A DNA stretch of 57,942 nucleotides from contig CANFSZ010000011.1 of NCBI GenBank assembly GCA_947449835.1, positions 1 to 57,942 of the forward strand. Direction: 5' to 3'. Under the pieces are notes generated by a model. It did no database searches. It saw only the letters and a list, made by a program, of their open reading frames with translations, and was not told the DNA's origin. Source of the stretch: Opitutia bacterium. GTDB lineage: Bacteria; Verrucomicrobiota; Verrucomicrobiia; Opitutales; Opitutaceae. Shown piece after piece: positions 23,676 through 33,545 of this stretch; the first letter of the stretch is position 1, and every line of letters begins with the position of its first letter. A program made the translations under genes and the position numbers.

Positions 23676-24401
23676 TCAGCCGGCGATTTTCAAGAGATCA
23701 GGCAACTCCACGCGTTTCTCGTAAATCGCTTTGCCGACGATGACGCCGTCGAGATTCGCGTAACGCTGGCCGAGCTCGGCGAGTTTGACGACGTCTTCGC
23801 GTCGACTCACGCCACCACTAGCGATCACGCCAAACTTACCCGCTCGCAACATCGCTTCCTGCGCCGCGAAATTCGGCCCGGTCAACATCCCGTCCGTGCC
23901 AATGTCGGTGTAAATCAAAGTCCGCACACCGAGCGCGTCCATGCGCCGCGCGAGGTCGAGCGCGCCGGTGCCGGTGGTGTCGACCCAGCCTTTGACGGCG
24001 ACTTTGCCATCTTTGGCGTCGATGCCGACGGCGATTTTTTCCCCAAAGGCCTGCACGAGTTCGCCGACAAAGCTCTCGCTCTCGGCCGCGCGCGTGCCGA
24101 TCACGACGCGACTCACGCCGAAGCCGAGCGCTCGTTCGACGGCGGCGCGCGTGCGCAGACCGCCGCCGAGCTGCACCTTCATCCCGAGCGCCGCGATGCT
24201 TTGGACGACCGCCAGATTCTGCGGCTCGCCGGTGAACGCGCCGTCGAGATCCACCACATGTACCCACGTGCTCCCATCGGCTTTAAACTGCGCGGCGACG
24301 GCGGCGGGGTTTTCCCCGTAAACGGTTTCTTGGTCCGCGCGGCCTTGCAGGAGCCGCACGGCGCGGCCGCCCTTGATGTCGATGGCTGGATAAATGGTCA
24401 T
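23676..24401 (-). CDS. hisA: Phosphoribosylformimino-AICAR phosphate isomerase HisA
   Basis: HisA performs the Amadori rearrangement in histidine synthesis. The 241-residue TIM barrel begins MTIYPAIDIKGGRAVRLLQG (catalytic Asp9-type position in AIDIK), has VQLGGGLRT, GIDAKDGKVAVKGW, IYTDIGTDGMLTGPN with the second catalytic Asp, and VIASGGVS. No other his genes are adjacent, so the pathway is dispersed. It is convergent with the disulfide reductase gene (6 bp apart). Confidence 0.96.
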   Translation of the reverse strand: MTIYPAIDIKGGRAVRLLQGRADQETVYGENPAAVAAQFKADGSTWVHVVDLDGAFTGEPQNLAVVQSIAALGMKVQLGGGLRTRAAVERALGFGVSRVVIGTRAAESESFVGELVQAFGEKIAVGIDAKDGKVAVKGWVDTTGTGALDLARRMDALGVRTLIYTDIGTDGMLTGPNFAAQEAMLRAGKFGVIASGGVSRREDVVKLAELGQRYANLDGVIVGKAIYEKRVELPDLLKIAG

Positions 24402-24450
24402 GCTGTAAAAACGCTTTGCGCCCGCGCCCGACGGTGCGAGATTAAACCAC

Positions 24451-25518
24451 ATGTCGTCCTACCGTGTACCCGCCTTTCTTTCCGAACTGCTCCACGCCCG
24501 CTCGCCTTCCGGCTACGAGACCGAGGCCCAAGCCGTCTTCGATCACCACGTAAAGCCCGCCGCCGATCTCTACGCCCAAGACGCCCTCGGCAACCGCCTC
24601 GCCACGCTCAACCCCAAGGGCGACCCCGTCCTCATGCTCGCCGGCCACATGGACGAGCTCGGGCTCATTATCACCTACGTCAACGCCAACGGTTTCATCT
24701 ATTTCGACACCATCGGCGGCCACGATCGCACCATCATCTCGGGCCGCCGCGTCATCATCCAGACCGCCAACGGCCCCGTCAAAGGCGTCACCGGCAAGCG
24801 CGCCATCCATCTTATGGAAGACGCCGATCGCAAGAAAGTCCCCGAAATCCACGAAATCTGGATCGATATCGGCGCGCGCTCGAAAAAAGAAGCCCTGGAG
24901 CGCATCGCCATCGGCGACGCCGCGACCTACGACCACGAACTGGAAATGATCCACGGTAGCGTCGGCACGGCCCGCGCCTTCGACAACAAGGTCGGCGCCT
25001 ACATCGTCGGCGAAACCCTCATCCGTCTCGCCAAAGCGAAACGCAAGCTCGCCGCCAAGGTCGTGAGCGTCGCCACCTCGCAAGAAGAGATCGGCGTGCG
25101 CGGCGCGACCACCGCCGCTTACGCCGTCAACCCGCACATCGCCCTCGCCGTCGATGTCGGCCACGCCACCGATCATCCCGATTGCGACAACCGCAAATAC
25201 GGCGAAACCAAACTCGGCGGCGGCCCGATCCTCTGCCGCGGCGCCAACATCAACCCGAAGGTCTTCGCCCGCCTCGTCGCCGCCGCGAAGAAATTAAAAA
25301 TCCCGTATCAAGTCGAAGCCGACCCGCGCCCGACCGGCACCGATGCGCGCGCGATCCAGATGGGCCGCGGCGGCGTCGCCACCGGGCTCGTGAGCATCCC
25401 GCTCCGCTACATGCACACGCCGAGCGAAGTCGTGGACTTGGAAGACGTCGAACGCTGCGTCCAACTCTTTGTGGAATTCGCCCTCGAATTGGAAAAGGGC
25501 GACTACGCGCATTGGTAA
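24451..25518 (+). CDS. M42-family metallo-aminopeptidase
   Basis: The 355-residue cytoplasmic peptidase shows the two-metal site of the M42 family: LAGHMDELGLI (His and Asp), the bridging Asp in GTARAFDNKVGAYI, the catalytic Glu pair SQEEIGVRGA, VDVGHATDHPD and the final His in RYMHTPSEV. M42 enzymes are tetrahedral aminopeptidases or cellulase-associated FrvX-like proteins. ATG 24451 is divergent from hisA by 49 bp. A terminator downstream overlaps the end of clpX. Confidence 0.93.
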   Translation: MSSYRVPAFLSELLHARSPSGYETEAQAVFDHHVKPAADLYAQDALGNRLATLNPKGDPVLMLAGHMDELGLIITYVNANGFIYFDTIGGHDRTIISGRRVIIQTANGPVKGVTGKRAIHLMEDADRKKVPEIHEIWIDIGARSKKEALERIAIGDAATYDHELEMIHGSVGTARAFDNKVGAYIVGETLIRLAKAKRKLAAKVVSVATSQEEIGVRGATTAAYAVNPHIALAVDVGHATDHPDCDNRKYGETKLGGGPILCRGANINPKVFARLVAAAKKLKIPYQVEADPRPTGTDARAIQMGRGGVATGLVSIPLRYMHTPSEVVDLEDVERCVQLFVEFALELEKGDYAHW

Positions 25519-25591
25519 GCGCGACGCTCGCCATATCATTCGCCTTCGGTGCGTCGAAACGCGCCGAGGGCCACCTCGCCACGCCGCCCGC

Positions 25592-26884
<1,293 letters not shown>

Positions 26885-26995
26885 TAGACCAACTTGCCTC
26901 AGACCTAGGCGCTGAGTCCAGAGCAGACTTAGCCTCAAACTGTGACAAAATTGCACCCGCCCCGGCTAGGGCGAAGCCCCCGTTAACTTAGCTTT

Positions 26996-27625
26996 TTAAG
27001 CCGCGGCGCTGGGCACCACGATCTTCTGGGCCTCGCGGGTCGAAGCGATCACGTGGTCCACGATGCCGTAGGTCTTGGCCTCTTCGGCATCCATGTAGTA
27101 ATCGCGGTCGGCATTGCGCTCGACGTCGGCCACGGGCTTGCCGGTGTGCTTGGAGAGCACGCCGTTGAGCGTCGTGCGCCAGCGGATGATCTCGCGGGCC
27201 GCGATAGCGATGTCGGCCGTCTGGCCACCCGCGCCGCCGCTGGGTTGATGAATCATGACGCGGCTATTGGGGAGCGCGAAACGCTTACCCTTGCTGCCGG
27301 CGGCGAGGAGCACGGTGCTCATGCTGGCGACCATGCCGATGCAGTACGTGACGACGTCGTACTGCATGAAATTCATCGTGTCGTAGATCGCCATACCCGC
27401 CGTGACGCTGCCGCCCGGCGAGTTGATGTAAACGTGGACGTCTTTCTTCGCATCTTCCATCTGCAGATAGAGCATCTGCGCGATCACGAGGTTGGCGACG
27501 GCGTCGTCGATGGGAGTGCCGATGAAGATGATCCGGTCCTTTAAGAGGCGCGAATACACGTCCATGGCGCGCGTCTCGCGGCCGTTGCTGTCGTAGATGG
27601 TGGGATTGGGAAGATAGTAGCTCAC
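26996..27625 (-). CDS. clpP: ATP-dependent Clp protease proteolytic subunit
   Basis: The 209-residue serine protease has a catalytic triad Ser101 (GMVASMSTVLLAAG), His126 (VMIHQPSGGAGGQ) and Asp175 (NADRDYYMDAEEA). YINSPGGSVTAGMAIYDTM is the conserved oxyanion and substrate region. The start is GTG at 27625. It sits between tig (20 bp upstream) and clpX. Confidence 0.97.
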   Translation of the reverse strand: MSYYLPNPTIYDSNGRETRAMDVYSRLLKDRIIFIGTPIDDAVANLVIAQMLYLQMEDAKKDVHVYINSPGGSVTAGMAIYDTMNFMQYDVVTYCIGMVASMSTVLLAAGSKGKRFALPNSRVMIHQPSGGAGGQTADIAIAAREIIRWRTTLNGVLSKHTGKPVADVERNADRDYYMDAEEAKTYGIVDHVIASTREAQKIVVPSAAA

Positions 27626-27645
27626 GGTAGGATGTTAACGGCGAA

Positions 27646-28968
27646 TCAAGCCTTCGCTGGAGTCGTCGTAACCGTAGCCTTGGAGACGAGGAAATCAACC
27701 GCCTTGTCGAAAATGATATTCTGCTGGATGGCGCGGAGCTGGTCGCGATCCTTGGTGAGGTCCTTGACGAGCTTCTCGGGCTTCTGGCCGGAGCGGCTGG
27801 CCTCGCGGTAGATGAAGTTGTCGATGTCGCGCTCGCTGACGCTGATCTTCTCGGCGGTGGCGATCTTGGCGAGGATGAGCTGGACCTTGACGCGCTGTGT
27901 GGCGGCTTTTTGGGCGCCGGCGAAGAGCTCTTTCTTGTCCTTTTCAAACTGATCCTGCGGCACGCCGCGGCGCATGTTTTCCTCGATGAACTGGCGGAGC
28001 ACGCCTTGGGTCTCGGAATCCACGAGGCTCTGCGGCACAGGGAAATCAACCTTGGCGGCGATGGCCTCGGTGACTTGGCGGCGCTGCGCGGTCTGGTTCT
28101 CGTATTCTTTGCGGAGCTTGAGGTTGTTGCGGACGCTGCTCTTGAGCGCGTCGAGGTTGTCCACTTGCTGGGATTTAAAGAACTCTTCGTTGAGCTCGGG
28201 CAACACGCGCTCGCGGATCTCGAGGATCTCGACGGCGTAGGTGGCGACCTTGCCAGCCAACGCGGCGACGGGCGCGAAATCCGCGGGGAACGTGATCGTG
28301 ATGTCCTTCTTGTCGCCGGTCTTCACGCCAGCGAGGGCTTTGCCCAAGCCCGGGAGCACGCCGTCATTGGCGCCTTCGACTTCTTCCCAAGTCTGCGGGA
28401 CTTTGCCGTAGATTTGTTTCTCGGGGGCGAGCTCTGTGATGGCTTTGCCGTCAACGGTGCCTTCGTAGGAGAGTTTCACGTAGTCGCTCTTTTGAGCAGG
28501 ACGCTCGGCGACTTTGAAATCAGCGCGTTCGCCGCGGAGACCTTCGATCACGGTGTCGACTTCGGCGTCGGTCGCCTCGGTGCCGGCGATCTCGGTGGGC
28601 AAGCCCACGTAGTCCGGGAGCGCGAATTCGGGCTGCACATCGACCGTGACGGTGACGGCGGCCGAGAGGCCGGGCTCGATGGTGCCTTCCTCGACGTTCA
28701 CGAGGTTAAGGACTTCGAGTTTCTTCTCGTCGAGGGCGCTGCGGTAGGCCTTGGCGACGACCTTCTGCTTGAATTCGCCGAGGATGTCTTTGCCGTAGCG
28801 CTTCAAGACCAAGTTGGCCGGGGCTTTGCCGGGGCGGAAGCCGGGGAGTTGGGCGAACTTAGAGAATTCGCTCACGGTCGCTTGGTATTCGGCGTCGACT
28901 TCGCTCTTATCGAGGGTGACGACGATGCTTTTGCGCGTATCGGAGACGTTATTGAGTTGGATGTTCAC
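27646..28968 (-). CDS. tig: Trigger factor
   Basis: The 440-residue ribosome-associated chaperone begins with the ribosome-binding domain (SIVVTLDKSEVDAEYQATV and the signature LPGFRPGKAPANLVLKRYG), followed by a PPIase domain (SDYVKLSYEGTVDGK) and a helical C-terminal chaperone domain rich in Glu/Gln/Lys. GTG 28968 is chosen because family proteins start just before this strand; the longer frame upstream adds an unrelated Phe/Pro-rich tail. First gene of tig-clpP-clpX. Confidence 0.96.
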   Translation of the reverse strand: MNIQLNNVSDTRKSIVVTLDKSEVDAEYQATVSEFSKFAQLPGFRPGKAPANLVLKRYGKDILGEFKQKVVAKAYRSALDEKKLEVLNLVNVEEGTIEPGLSAAVTVTVDVQPEFALPDYVGLPTEIAGTEATDAEVDTVIEGLRGERADFKVAERPAQKSDYVKLSYEGTVDGKAITELAPEKQIYGKVPQTWEEVEGANDGVLPGLGKALAGVKTGDKKDITITFPADFAPVAALAGKVATYAVEILEIRERVLPELNEEFFKSQQVDNLDALKSSVRNNLKLRKEYENQTAQRRQVTEAIAAKVDFPVPQSLVDSETQGVLRQFIEENMRRGVPQDQFEKDKKELFAGAQKAATQRVKVQLILAKIATAEKISVSERDIDNFIYREASRSGQKPEKLVKDLTKDRDQLRAIQQNIIFDKAVDFLVSKATVTTTPAKA

Positions 28969-29097
28969 AGGTAAAAAAGTCGCGGACAGGTTTTCGTTAA
29001 AAGAATCGGGCAACCTACGCGACGCACCTGTCCGGTCAATGCCGGATTCGGCCGCGCCGCGCGTCCGGCGGTTGCGCGCTTGCCCCGCGCCCGCGGG

Positions 29098-29754
29098 ATG
29101 CGTTTGGTGGCCCCGATGCCGAGTTTATCCGAGCTCATCCGCGACCACGCCCCCGTCCTGCTTTTGGACGCGGCCTCGCTGCGCAGCCAAGTCGGCCTGT
29201 TCGCCGCCGACGGCACGGCTCGCTGGGAAACCCAGACCGGAGAAGCCGGCGTCGCGATCTTCCGCTGCGTTGATCGCCTCGGCGTCGACCTCGCCACCGT
29301 GCGCGCCTTCGTCTTCTGCGAAGGCCCCGGCTCGACCCTCGGCATCCGCAACGTCGCGATGGCTCTCCGCACCTGGCAAACCCTGAGCCCGCGCCCCGCC
29401 TTTGCTTACGGCAGCCTCGATCTCATCGCCCACGCCATCGGCGCGCCCGCGACCGCCATCATTGCCGATGCCCGCCGCGACACCTGGCATTATCAACGCC
29501 TCGGCCAACCTCTCCGCCGCGTCGCCACCGCCGAACTCGCCGCCCCACTCCTCACTCCCGCCGATTTCCGCAACTGGACGCCGCTGCCCGCCGATGTTGC
29601 CACGACGCCCTACGACGTCGTCGCCCTCCTCGCCCGCACGCCGGAGGCCGCGCTCTTCCGCGCCGTCGAAGCGCCCGAAGCTTTTCTGCACGAAGAACCG
29701 AGCTACGCGACTTGGAGCCCGCACATCCACCGCGCGCCCACGCCCGGCGCTTAA
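29098..29754 (+). CDS. tsaB: tRNA threonylcarbamoyladenosine biosynthesis protein TsaB
   Basis: TsaB is the scaffold partner of TsaD in making t6A37 of ANN-decoding tRNAs. The 218-residue protein reads PVLLLDAASLRSQVGLF (actin-like fold N-strand), then DLATVRAFVFCEGPGSTLGIRNVAMALRTW, which matches the family GPGSFTGLRIG region in degenerate form. ATG 29098 is used; ATG 29116 is an equal alternative. The functional neighbour trmO methylates the same t6A37, but it lies 18 kb away. It sits upstream of tRNA-Glu. Confidence 0.8.
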   Translation: MRLVAPMPSLSELIRDHAPVLLLDAASLRSQVGLFAADGTARWETQTGEAGVAIFRCVDRLGVDLATVRAFVFCEGPGSTLGIRNVAMALRTWQTLSPRPAFAYGSLDLIAHAIGAPATAIIADARRDTWHYQRLGQPLRRVATAELAAPLLTPADFRNWTPLPADVATTPYDVVALLARTPEAALFRAVEAPEAFLHEEPSYATWSPHIHRAPTPGA

Positions 29755-29803
29755 CGTGCGCCGCGATTCTGCGTCGAGGGAGCGCCCCGCGAAGAAACCG
29801 CGC

Positions 29804-29832
29804 TTGACCCGACGCGCGAAATCCAAAGTTTC
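29804..29832 (+). promoter_or_regulatory. Candidate promoter for tRNA-Glu
   Basis: A good -35 box TTGACC (29804-29809) precedes the tRNA by about 38 bp. The -10 position (around 29826-29832) is a weak AAGTTT/AGTTTC. Confidence 0.3.
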
Positions 29833-29847
29833 TCGCCTCCGTCAGAC

Positions 29848-29922
29848 GCCCCCATCGTCTATCGGCTAGGACGGGTGGTTCTCATCCACCAAAGCGGAGT
29901 TCGACTCTCCGTGGGGGCACCA
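29848..29922 (+). tRNA. tRNA-Glu (anticodon CTC)
   Basis: The 75-nt cloverleaf has acceptor GCCCCCA/TGGGGGC, anticodon stem GGTGG/CCACC with loop TTCTCAT (anticodon CTC, reading GAG), T arm CGGAG-TTCGACT-CTCCG, discriminator A and an encoded CCA. No copy of its 3' end is seen nearby, so there is no sign of an integrated element. Confidence 0.96.
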
Positions 29923-30066
29923 CTTTTTAGACGCTACAGAGCTCAGTCGGCTAAAATGACGATCCAACAAATGTTGACCTCCTACCAGTCCTGTAGGGCC
30001 GGGAGTAGCTGAATCGTATTCTCCCTTTGTCACCCTAGCTTGTTTCCTCCAATTAGGTAACACGCC

Positions 30067-30567
30067 TCAACGCGTGAGAAGTGCTTTCGCGGTTTGATCC
30101 GATTGCACCTTCACCTTCAATCCGACACGCCCGCCTGTTTTTAAAGCCGAAGGGCCAGAAACATATTCCCAGAAAACCGAGGAGAGCACGTAGTACTCCC
30201 CCGGGGGCAAATCCGTAAAATCGAAGTTACCTCCCGCATCTGCCATCGTCGTACGTGAAAATTCGATCGCGCGAGCATCGGGCGGCGCAAGCAAGACCGC
30301 CATGGGGCTCATCATCGCCTCAAACCATTCGGTCGAATGCGCGGTCACCGGATTTAGATATACCGCAGAACCTGCGCCCAATTTTACATCGCCGGACCGC
30401 GTCTTCATGAATACCTGGCCCACGATCCGGCCCGTACCCTTGGAGCGATACGGTAAATACTCGCTCTCCACAAACGCCGCACGTCGCGGCTGCACGGTCG
30501 GCGCAGGCGCGACACAACCGCCAAGCAGCAAAGCCATAGATAGTGTAGCGAGAAGCGACTTCATCAT
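30067..30567 (-). CDS. Putative lipoprotein with carboxypeptidase-regulatory-like domain
   Basis: The 166-residue precursor has a lipoprotein signal: MMKSLLATLSMALLLGGC with the lipobox LGGC. The mature part has a beta-rich pattern ending TMADAGGNFDFTDLPPGEYYVLSSVFWEYV, typical of carboxypeptidase-regulatory-like (CarboxypepD_reg-type) domains: G-x-F-x-F-x-x-L-P-P-G-x-Y. It probably sits in the outer membrane or periplasm. Of two adjacent ATGs (30567 and 30564) the first is taken. Function unknown. Confidence 0.75.
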   Translation of the reverse strand: MMKSLLATLSMALLLGGCVAPAPTVQPRRAAFVESEYLPYRSKGTGRIVGQVFMKTRSGDVKLGAGSAVYLNPVTAHSTEWFEAMMSPMAVLLAPPDARAIEFSRTTMADAGGNFDFTDLPPGEYYVLSSVFWEYVSGPSALKTGGRVGLKVKVQSDQTAKALLTR

Positions 30568-30703
30568 TTTGGCCACATTTCTTCGCCGCCACCACCAGTG
30601 CAATCGCAAACCTGCCCCCGTGCGCCCCACCCGCCGCCCCTTTCACCCCCAACCTCGTGCCCTGGCCCTACGATTGTCCCAAGCGCTCGGGTAACGTGCG
30701 CGG

Positions 30704-30922
30704 ATGGACCAAAACTTTCTCCGCGTTGATGACCGCGACTATCTTCTCTTGCACATCGAGCCCTGCGGGCCGGGGCGCTTGCGCCTCATCGCCGCCGAGC
30801 CTTTGCCGCGCTTGAGGGATCGCGTGCATTACCTTCTCACGCACGGCCAGACGCGCGAACCCGTCCGCGGCCACAGCTTCGCGCCCACCTGCCACCTCGA
30901 AGTCACCCGCGCTTATGGGTGA
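30704..30922 (+). CDS. Hypothetical small protein
   Basis: A 72-residue ORF starts at ATG 30704, divergent from the lipoprotein gene. It reads MDQNFLRVDDRDYLLLHIEPCGPGRLR in outline, with charged and Leu-rich composition and no signal peptide or known motif. A competing minus-strand frame covers the same bases. The next gene starts 58 bp downstream. No family recognised. Confidence 0.4.
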   Translation: MDQNFLRVDDRDYLLLHIEPCGPGRLRLIAAEPLPRLRDRVHYLLTHGQTREPVRGHSFAPTCHLEVTRAYG

Positions 30923-30980
30923 AACCACGCTCAGCGCGAGATTGCCCCGCGGGGTTGGATGCCTTTTTTCTGATCCACCC

Positions 30981-31958
30981 ATGAATCCTACCCCGCTCAG
31001 CCCTGCCCTTAGCCGTCGTCGTTTCCTCGCCACCTCGGCCTTGTTGCCCCTCGTCGCCGCGAGTGCTTCCTCCCTCCGCGCCGCCACGCAGCCCATCCCC
31101 CGCCACAGCGGTTCCCACCTGCGCACCTCCCTCAACGCCTACTCCTTCTCCGATCTCCTCACCGCTCACGCCAAAGACCCCAGCCAAGGCCTCGACCTCT
31201 TCCAAGTCTGCGACTTCGCCGCCAAGCTCGGCTTCGATGCCGTCGACCTCACCGGCTACTTCTTCGAAGGCTACCCGCAGCCCCCCGCCGATAACTACCT
31301 CTTCCGCCTCAAACGCCACGCCTTCAACCTCGGCCTCGACATCAGCGGCACCGGCGTGCGCAACGACTTCACCGCCGCCGATCCCGCCACCCGCGCCGAA
31401 GGCATCGCCCGCCTCAAAGCCTGGATTGAAGTCGCCGCCCGCCTCGGCGCTCCCACCGTCCGCGCCTTCGCCGATGCGCAACCACCCTTCAAGACCTGGC
31501 AACAAGCCTCCGCCAACACCCCGCGTGACCAAGTCGAGACCTGGATGGCCGACGCCCTCCGCGAATGTGCCGCGCACGGCCAGAAGTTTGGCGTCATCGT
31601 CGCCGTCCAGAATCACGGCGACTTCATCCGCACCGGCGCCGAACACCTCAGCCTCTTACGCCGCGTCGATCACGAGTGGTGCGCCGCGCTCGTCGACACC
31701 GGCAAATACCTCTCCGCCGATCCCTACGCCGACATCGCGCTCATGGCCCCGTACGCGGTCAACTGGCAGATCAAAGAAACGATGCAGAGTACGCTCAAGT
31801 CGCCCGCCGTCGATCTGAAGCGCCTCGTGGCGATCATCCGGGCGTCGGGCTACCGCGGCTACGTTCCCATCGAGACGCTCGCGATGGGCCGCAAAGACTA
31901 CGACCCCTACGCCGAAGTCACGAAGATGCACCAAAGCCTCCGCGCCGCTTTGAGTTAA
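30981..31958 (+). CDS. Tat-exported sugar phosphate isomerase/epimerase (xylose isomerase-like TIM barrel)
   Basis: The 325-residue protein begins with a twin-arginine signal (LSRRRFLATSALLPLVAA), so it is folded in the cytoplasm with its metal and exported. The rest is an AP endonuclease 2-type TIM barrel: LGFDAVDLTGYFFEGYP, VAVQNHGDFI (metal-ligand region), CAALVDTGKYL and GYRGYVPIETLAMG. Such Tat-dependent isomerases are common in Verrucomicrobia and Planctomycetes. ATG 30981 is set by the Tat motif. Substrate unknown. Confidence 0.88.
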   Translation: MNPTPLSPALSRRRFLATSALLPLVAASASSLRAATQPIPRHSGSHLRTSLNAYSFSDLLTAHAKDPSQGLDLFQVCDFAAKLGFDAVDLTGYFFEGYPQPPADNYLFRLKRHAFNLGLDISGTGVRNDFTAADPATRAEGIARLKAWIEVAARLGAPTVRAFADAQPPFKTWQQASANTPRDQVETWMADALRECAAHGQKFGVIVAVQNHGDFIRTGAEHLSLLRRVDHEWCAALVDTGKYLSADPYADIALMAPYAVNWQIKETMQSTLKSPAVDLKRLVAIIRASGYRGYVPIETLAMGRKDYDPYAEVTKMHQSLRAALS

Positions 31959-32097
31959 AGAATTGAGCAACCAATAACCCGCAATAGGTCTAAGAGTTTA
32001 ATGTCTACGCACGGTCTGACGGTCAGAGCGGCGGGGCTTTGCGTTCGGGGGTCGCGCGCACAGCGTCGACGAGAGTTAATCCCCTACTCTTTTTCCT

Positions 32098-33375
32098 ATG
32101 TCGTCTTCGCTTTCCGGCTTGGGCCGGGTTGTTTTGGTTGCTCTGTCGTTGCACTTGGCCTTGGCGGCAGCGCCAGCGCGGGCTTGGCGGTTTGCGCTGG
32201 GCGAAGCGCCTGCAGCGGCGGACGCGGTGCGCGTCGCCCCGGGCGATGTGTACGCGGCGGCGCGGGGTTATGGCTTTGAACCGGGCGCGACGCCAGCGCT
32301 CGCGACTAAAGGCGGCGGGCTGTCGAGTGAGCGGCCGTTTGTCTTCTCGGTACAGGTGCCGGAGGGCAGCTATCGCGTGACGGTGGTGTTGGGCGGCGGC
32401 GTGGCGGCGAGCGACACGACGATCAAGGCGGAGCTGCGGCGGTTGATGGTCGAGGGCGTGCGGACGGCACCGGGCGAGGTGGCGACGCGCACGTTTAACG
32501 TGAATGTGCGCACGCCACAATTCGGCGACGGGGCCAAGGTGCGCCTGAAGGAGCGCGAGCTCACGACGGAGTTTGTGAACTGGGATGATAAGCTCACCCT
32601 TGAGTTCAATGGGCCGCGGCCCGTGGTGCGCACGATCGAACTCACGCCGCTCACCGACGCGGTGACGGTGTACCTGCTGGGGGATTCGACGGTGTGCGAT
32701 CAACCGAAGGAGCCGTGGAACAGCTGGGGCCAGATGTTGCCGCGTTTCTTTGGTCCGGGCGTGGTGGTCGCGAATCACGCGGAGTCGGGCGAATCGCTGC
32801 GGAGCTCGCTCGGGGCGCGCCGGCTGGACAAAGTACTGAGCACGCTGCGGCCGGGGGATTATCTGTTTTTACAATACGGGCACAACGACATGAAGGAAAA
32901 GGGCGAAGGCGTGGGCGCGTTTACAACGTATCAGGCGGACCTGCGGCGCTTCGTGGTGGCGGCGCGTGCGGCGGGCGGGATTCCGGTGCTCGTGACCTCG
33001 ATGCACCGGAAGAGCTTGGATGCGGCGGGGAAGATCCAAAACACGCTCGGGGACTATCCGGCGGCGGTGCGGGCGCTGGCGGTGGCGGAGCACGTGGCGC
33101 TGATCGATCTGCACGCGATGAGTGGGCTCTTGTATGAAGCGCTGGGGCCGGCGCAGATCGGCGCGGCGTTTCAAGATGGGACGCACCACAACAACTATGG
33201 GAGCTACGAGCTGGCCAAGTGCATCGTAGCGGGCGTGCGGGCGGCGGGATTGCCGCTAGCGAAACATCTTGTGGCGGAGGTGCCGGAGCTTGATCCGGCG
33301 CGGCCGGATGCGGTGGCGAGCTTTGTGATGCCCGCAAGCCCGCAAGCGACGACGCTCAAGCCCGACGGAAGCTAA
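32098..33375 (+). CDS. Secreted SGNH esterase, rhamnogalacturonan acetylesterase-like (CE12-type)
   Basis: The 425-residue protein has a signal peptide (VVLVALSLHLALAAAPARA), an N-terminal beta-rich domain of about 160 residues (FSVQVPEGSYRVTVVLGG...), and a C-terminal SGNH hydrolase domain: block I LLGDSTVCD with Ser197, the NHAESGES glycine block, YGHNDMK with Asn263, and DGTHHNNYGSY with Asp360 and His363. CE12 enzymes remove acetyl groups from rhamnogalacturonan. Together with the sulfatases this suggests degradation of decorated plant or algal polysaccharide. No regulator is adjacent. Confidence 0.9.
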   Translation: MSSSLSGLGRVVLVALSLHLALAAAPARAWRFALGEAPAAADAVRVAPGDVYAAARGYGFEPGATPALATKGGGLSSERPFVFSVQVPEGSYRVTVVLGGGVAASDTTIKAELRRLMVEGVRTAPGEVATRTFNVNVRTPQFGDGAKVRLKERELTTEFVNWDDKLTLEFNGPRPVVRTIELTPLTDAVTVYLLGDSTVCDQPKEPWNSWGQMLPRFFGPGVVVANHAESGESLRSSLGARRLDKVLSTLRPGDYLFLQYGHNDMKEKGEGVGAFTTYQADLRRFVVAARAAGGIPVLVTSMHRKSLDAAGKIQNTLGDYPAAVRALAVAEHVALIDLHAMSGLLYEALGPAQIGAAFQDGTHHNNYGSYELAKCIVAGVRAAGLPLAKHLVAEVPELDPARPDAVASFVMPASPQATTLKPDGS

Positions 33376-33448
33376 GTCCCTCCGCCGCGCCAAGTCGGCG
33401 GGGACGCGAGGGTGGCGAGAGAAACCGCGGGAGGTGAAACGGGGGCGC

Positions 33449-33481
33449 AAAAAAAGCGCCGACCCTCGCGGGTGGCGCTTT
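33449..33481 (-). terminator. Intrinsic terminator after metK-ahcY
   Basis: On the minus strand AAAGCGCC-ACCC pairs with GGGT-C-GGCGCTTT around a 4-nt loop (33453-33481) and continues into a T run of seven. It lies 65 bp past the ahcY stop and also backs onto the SGNH esterase gene from the other side. Confidence 0.85.
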
Positions 33482-33545
33482 GGAAGCGGGACTCGTTCCC
33501 CTGCCCTCCGGTCGGCGCGCGGGGCGCCGGCGGAAGGTTGCTTGT

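Noticed and set aside
29923-30066. Gap after tRNA-Glu searched for a small RNA or attachment repeat
   Set aside because: Only a 5-bp stem (CCTAC/GTAGG) is seen, and no copy of the tRNA 3' end is present.
30668-31135. 155-residue minus-strand frame over the small ORF and the Tat isomerase start
   Set aside because: It overlaps a clear Tat signal-containing gene and the composition is shadow-like.
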